In this document: positions 61,344-64,000 of the stretch, piece after piece
Layout of the letters: each line of letters starts with the position of its first letter
How positions within the stretch are numbered: position 1 is the first letter of the stretch
Assembly (NCBI RefSeq): GCF_964340395.1
Contig: NC_135570.1
Span: 6,025,322-6,089,321, forward strand
Length of the DNA stretch: 64,000 nucleotides
DNA from: Glandiceps talaboti
Taxonomy: Eukaryota > Hemichordata > Enteropneusta > Spengelidae
Direction: 5' to 3'
Translations under genes and position numbers: made by a program
The notes under the pieces: model-generated
The model's input: the letters and a program-made list of their open reading frames with translations, nothing else
The model's database searches: none
What the model was told of the DNA's origin: nothing

Positions 61344-61745
61344 TAGACTTTGTATACCGCATATACCTTTCAGAACACAGCATATACATGTATGTAAACT
61401 TGTAAAATTTAGACTTTCTATACACCACATGTATGCTTCCGTAAACTTGTAAACTTAGACTTTCTATACACTGTATATACCTTTCTGTAAACTTTAAACT
61501 ATGTAATACACTGTATATACCTTTCTGAAAACTTGTAAACTTTACACTATGTAATATACTGTATATACCTTTCTGTAAATTTGTAAACTTTAAACTTTGT
61601 ATACACCAATATATGCTTCCATAAACTTGTAAACTTAGACTTTGCATATACTGTAAATACCTTTCTGTAATTTTTAAATGTGAATACACCACATATACTT
61701 TCTGTAAACTTGTAAACTTTTCAGACTTAATATTCATATATACCT
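61344..61745. repeat. Tandem array, unit about 55 bp
   Basis: About seven diverged units with TGTAAACTTGTAAACTT, (A/T)GACTTT and TACACTGTATATACCTTTC. Confidence 0.85.
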
Positions 61746-62789
61746 TTTTGTTAACTCGTCATATACCTTACCATCACTTAACTTGAAATACACACAAGAG
61801 GAGATACATCACTGTACATGATAAATACACCATAAAACTATCGATTTGATAACATAACCCATACGTACTATACCCCTCCAAAAACCTACCAACAACCTCT
61901 GCCCAGAACATGACAAAGATACAGCTGCATTATAATCAAAAGTTCAAATATTTGAATAAAGGTAAAATGAGGAGACTACCATGCAAAAGTTGTGGTTCCC
62001 ATCAATCAGTACATAAAACCCTGTAAATAAGTGCAATTTTATATAGAAATGAGACTTCACCATCTTCTCTGTATAGTGAATGATTTGACGGATTATTTCA
62101 TTATAGAATGATCAATTTGTACAGAATATTCACTTTATAATTTGTCTGGATACAAAACTGAACAGAAGGTGAAACACACTTAAAGTAAATTTGTTTTTTA
62201 GTTTGTAAATGAAAGTAATTAATGTCTATCCAACTGTAGTTAGTAGTAAACACATGACTGTAAAGTGTAAAGGTTTATGCTGGGATGGTTTGTAGTCAGT
62301 GAAACTTAATATTCACCGTGGGTACTCAGCACTATGTTTGTGCTAGCTACTACAGTTTACAAACACTAAATAATACTGAACATTTCATCTGTAGGTAGGT
62401 TTTGATCCGCAAACCATTCACCATTACGGTATTCTTACGTGATAAATACCACTCACAATACTCTGCTACAAAGCATGGTTTCATCTCATATGTGGGACAT
62501 AATTCATTTTTACTTGTCTAATTGTCAACCACCGTGTAGGGGAGAGGGAAGACATGCATAGCTTCACAAAATGGATTTGAAGATGATAGGAGGAGAAGAT
62601 GTTGTTTGGATTGTGATCATGCCGTTATGCCTACCAGGACTGCTTCATCTAAGGGAACATCTGGACACCAATGATATCCACCCGTTGCGTCTAGTTGCTA
62701 AGGTTACAACACATAGAGTCAAGTTGAAGACAATTAGTCTAAAGCTGCCACAGTCTGACTCCTTCAATACAATGTCATTGTCATATAAC

Positions 62790-63430
62790 AATCTTACCCA
62801 TTTTTGATACTCATTGGGATAAGGGTATAATACCCCCTTACCCATTTTGATACCCACTGGGATAACAATCCTGTGGGTTAGTAGTTACTAATGGTACCTA
62901 CTTATAATGAGCACACCAGAACCTTGAGGCTAGGGTACCTATTGCTAAATTCTGATGAACATACAACAACCCTGTGGGTAGGGTACCTATTTCTAGTGGA
63001 CTACCCACAACCTTGCGGTATAATTACATCTATTTCTAACAATGGGCACATCACTACCTTGTGAGTAGAGTACCTTACATTCCAATGCCAATGGGTACAC
63101 CACTACCCTGTGGGTAAGGTACTAACATGTATAATTAGTGGGCACACCACATTACCCGGTGGGTATAGTGCCTATTTCTTAATAGGCATGCTCCAACCCA
63201 ATGGGTAGGGTATCTATTTGTAATGGGCACACCACAACCCTGTAGGTAATTACCTATTTCTAAATTTGATTGGTGTGTAACAAGTGACCTTGGGGTACCA
63301 GTCTCAAAGTTTAGTTGGCGTGTATCACCCACTAATAAGATGGAGTACCTACATCCAAATTCAAACAAACCATACACATTGCCTTTGGGTGTATGGTACC
63401 TATTTCAGTTTTGGTTGGGGTGTTCTACCT
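62790..63430. repeat. Tandem array, unit about 55-60 bp
   Basis: About ten diverged units with CAACCCTGTGGGTAGGGTAC, CTATTTCTAA and TGGGCACACCAC. Confidence 0.85.
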
Positions 63431-63539
63431 ACATATATGTATGCTAATATAATAATAATCTTTTATAATATTAATCTTTTATTTGTTTTATTTATACTGG
63501 ATAGTTCTTTAAGCATCTAAACACTTGTCTCCCAAGAAG

Positions 63540-63745
63540 TCCAGTGAGGGCCATCCCTCATTGGTTCAGTGTTAATGCAGGAGGAAACCGAAGTACCCGG
63601 GGAAAACCTGGGTTGTTCGATAGATTCAAACTGAACAACACTCTTCTTATTTACAGCGTGGTAAATTTAATCAAACCCTGAATGGGGTTCGAACCCCGAC
63701 CGCAGTGGTAAGAGGCAAGCGTTTAAACCACTCGGCCACCAACAA
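63540..63745 (-). mobile_element. tRNA-derived SINE
   Basis: Read on the minus strand it starts with a tRNA-like head (63743 to about 63684): box A TGGCCGAGTGG and box B GGTTCGAACCC at the normal spacing. A body follows whose complement holds AGGAGGAAACCGAAGTACCC and GGGGAAAACC. That motif resembles a central domain found in widespread SINEs of aquatic animals. The acceptor stem cannot close, so it is not a functional tRNA. Confidence 0.8.
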
Positions 63746-64000
63746 ATCCTTCTTATTTAAGCAATGGTATACCCATGTGATTATACTCCAAACCCAAAGT
63801 ACAATGTCATTTAATTCATTTTTTTCTGAACAAAAAGTATACAGACTTTGTTGCATGTTTCACACCAATTATTAAAATTTGCAGTTACAAAGTACCATAA
63901 ATGTTCATACTAATAATTTTTGACAATTTGAAGGGAAAAACTGATTTGTGTTTGAAGAGCCATGCTGCACACATGACAATTCACAGTAACAAAACATTTC

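Larger units (their letters stand above)
60612..63539. other. slo1 intron, no exon recognised
   Basis: Searched on the minus strand for the preceding BK exon (the FHWCP...KVILTR-like segment) without success. Holds two tandem arrays, listed separately. Confidence 0.5.

Noticed and set aside
62571-62807. 78-codon open frame in the last 1.5 kb
   Set aside because: No recognisable family, no splice logic, and it runs into the adjoining tandem array.
63684-63743. tRNA-Leu/Ser-like sequence
   Set aside because: Boxes A and B are present but the acceptor stem does not pair and SINE body sequence follows, so it is a SINE head.

Overview
The window looks like nuclear DNA of an animal, most likely a marine invertebrate. 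Genes are split by GT-AG introns of several hundred bases to about 4 kb. The base composition is AT-rich, and non-coding space is full of microsatellites, minisatellites, inverted-repeat (MITE or foldback) elements, a tRNA-derived SINE and a LINE remnant. The species cannot be named from the sequence. The protein matches below rest on recognising family sequences by eye, not on a database search.

Layout, left to right. (1) 1-4.8 kb: two minus-strand exons of a rhodopsin-family peptide GPCR (TM1 to the start of TM6). (2) 6-11.3 kb: plus-strand exons of a folliculin-interacting protein (FNIP1/2 family). One exon is from the N-terminal half and two make up the C-terminus. The long middle of the protein is not visible between them, and the last exon carries a one-base frameshift. 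(3) 13.96-30.42 kb: about 17.6 copies of a 925-bp satellite. In each unit about 652 bp is an imperfect palindrome. The array shows higher-order structure and homogenised interior copies. (4) 31.96-36.13 kb: a complete DPY30-domain gene of the DYDC1 type, minus strand, four coding exons, 217 residues. (5) 38.5-39.5 kb: a complete FAM241B gene (human C10orf35), plus strand, two coding exons, 125 residues. It lies head-to-head with the DYDC1-like gene across a CpG-dense stretch. (6) 39.5-49.6 kb: about 10 kb with no recognisable gene. (7) 49.6-60.6 kb: the 3' part of a slo1/KCNMA1 BK potassium channel gene, minus strand, seven exons including the calcium bowl and a likely 39-nt cassette exon. Its upstream exons lie beyond position 64000.

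The most notable gene-level pattern is linkage. From memory, the human orthologues of DYDC1, FAM241B and KCNMA1 all lie on 10q22-q23, so this block may preserve an old bilaterian gene neighbourhood. The most notable non-genic structure is the palindromic 925-bp satellite. Both of its arms keep related reading frames, and the interior copies share compensating indels that keep the plus-strand frame open. No CRISPR array, prokaryotic operon or viral gene was seen.
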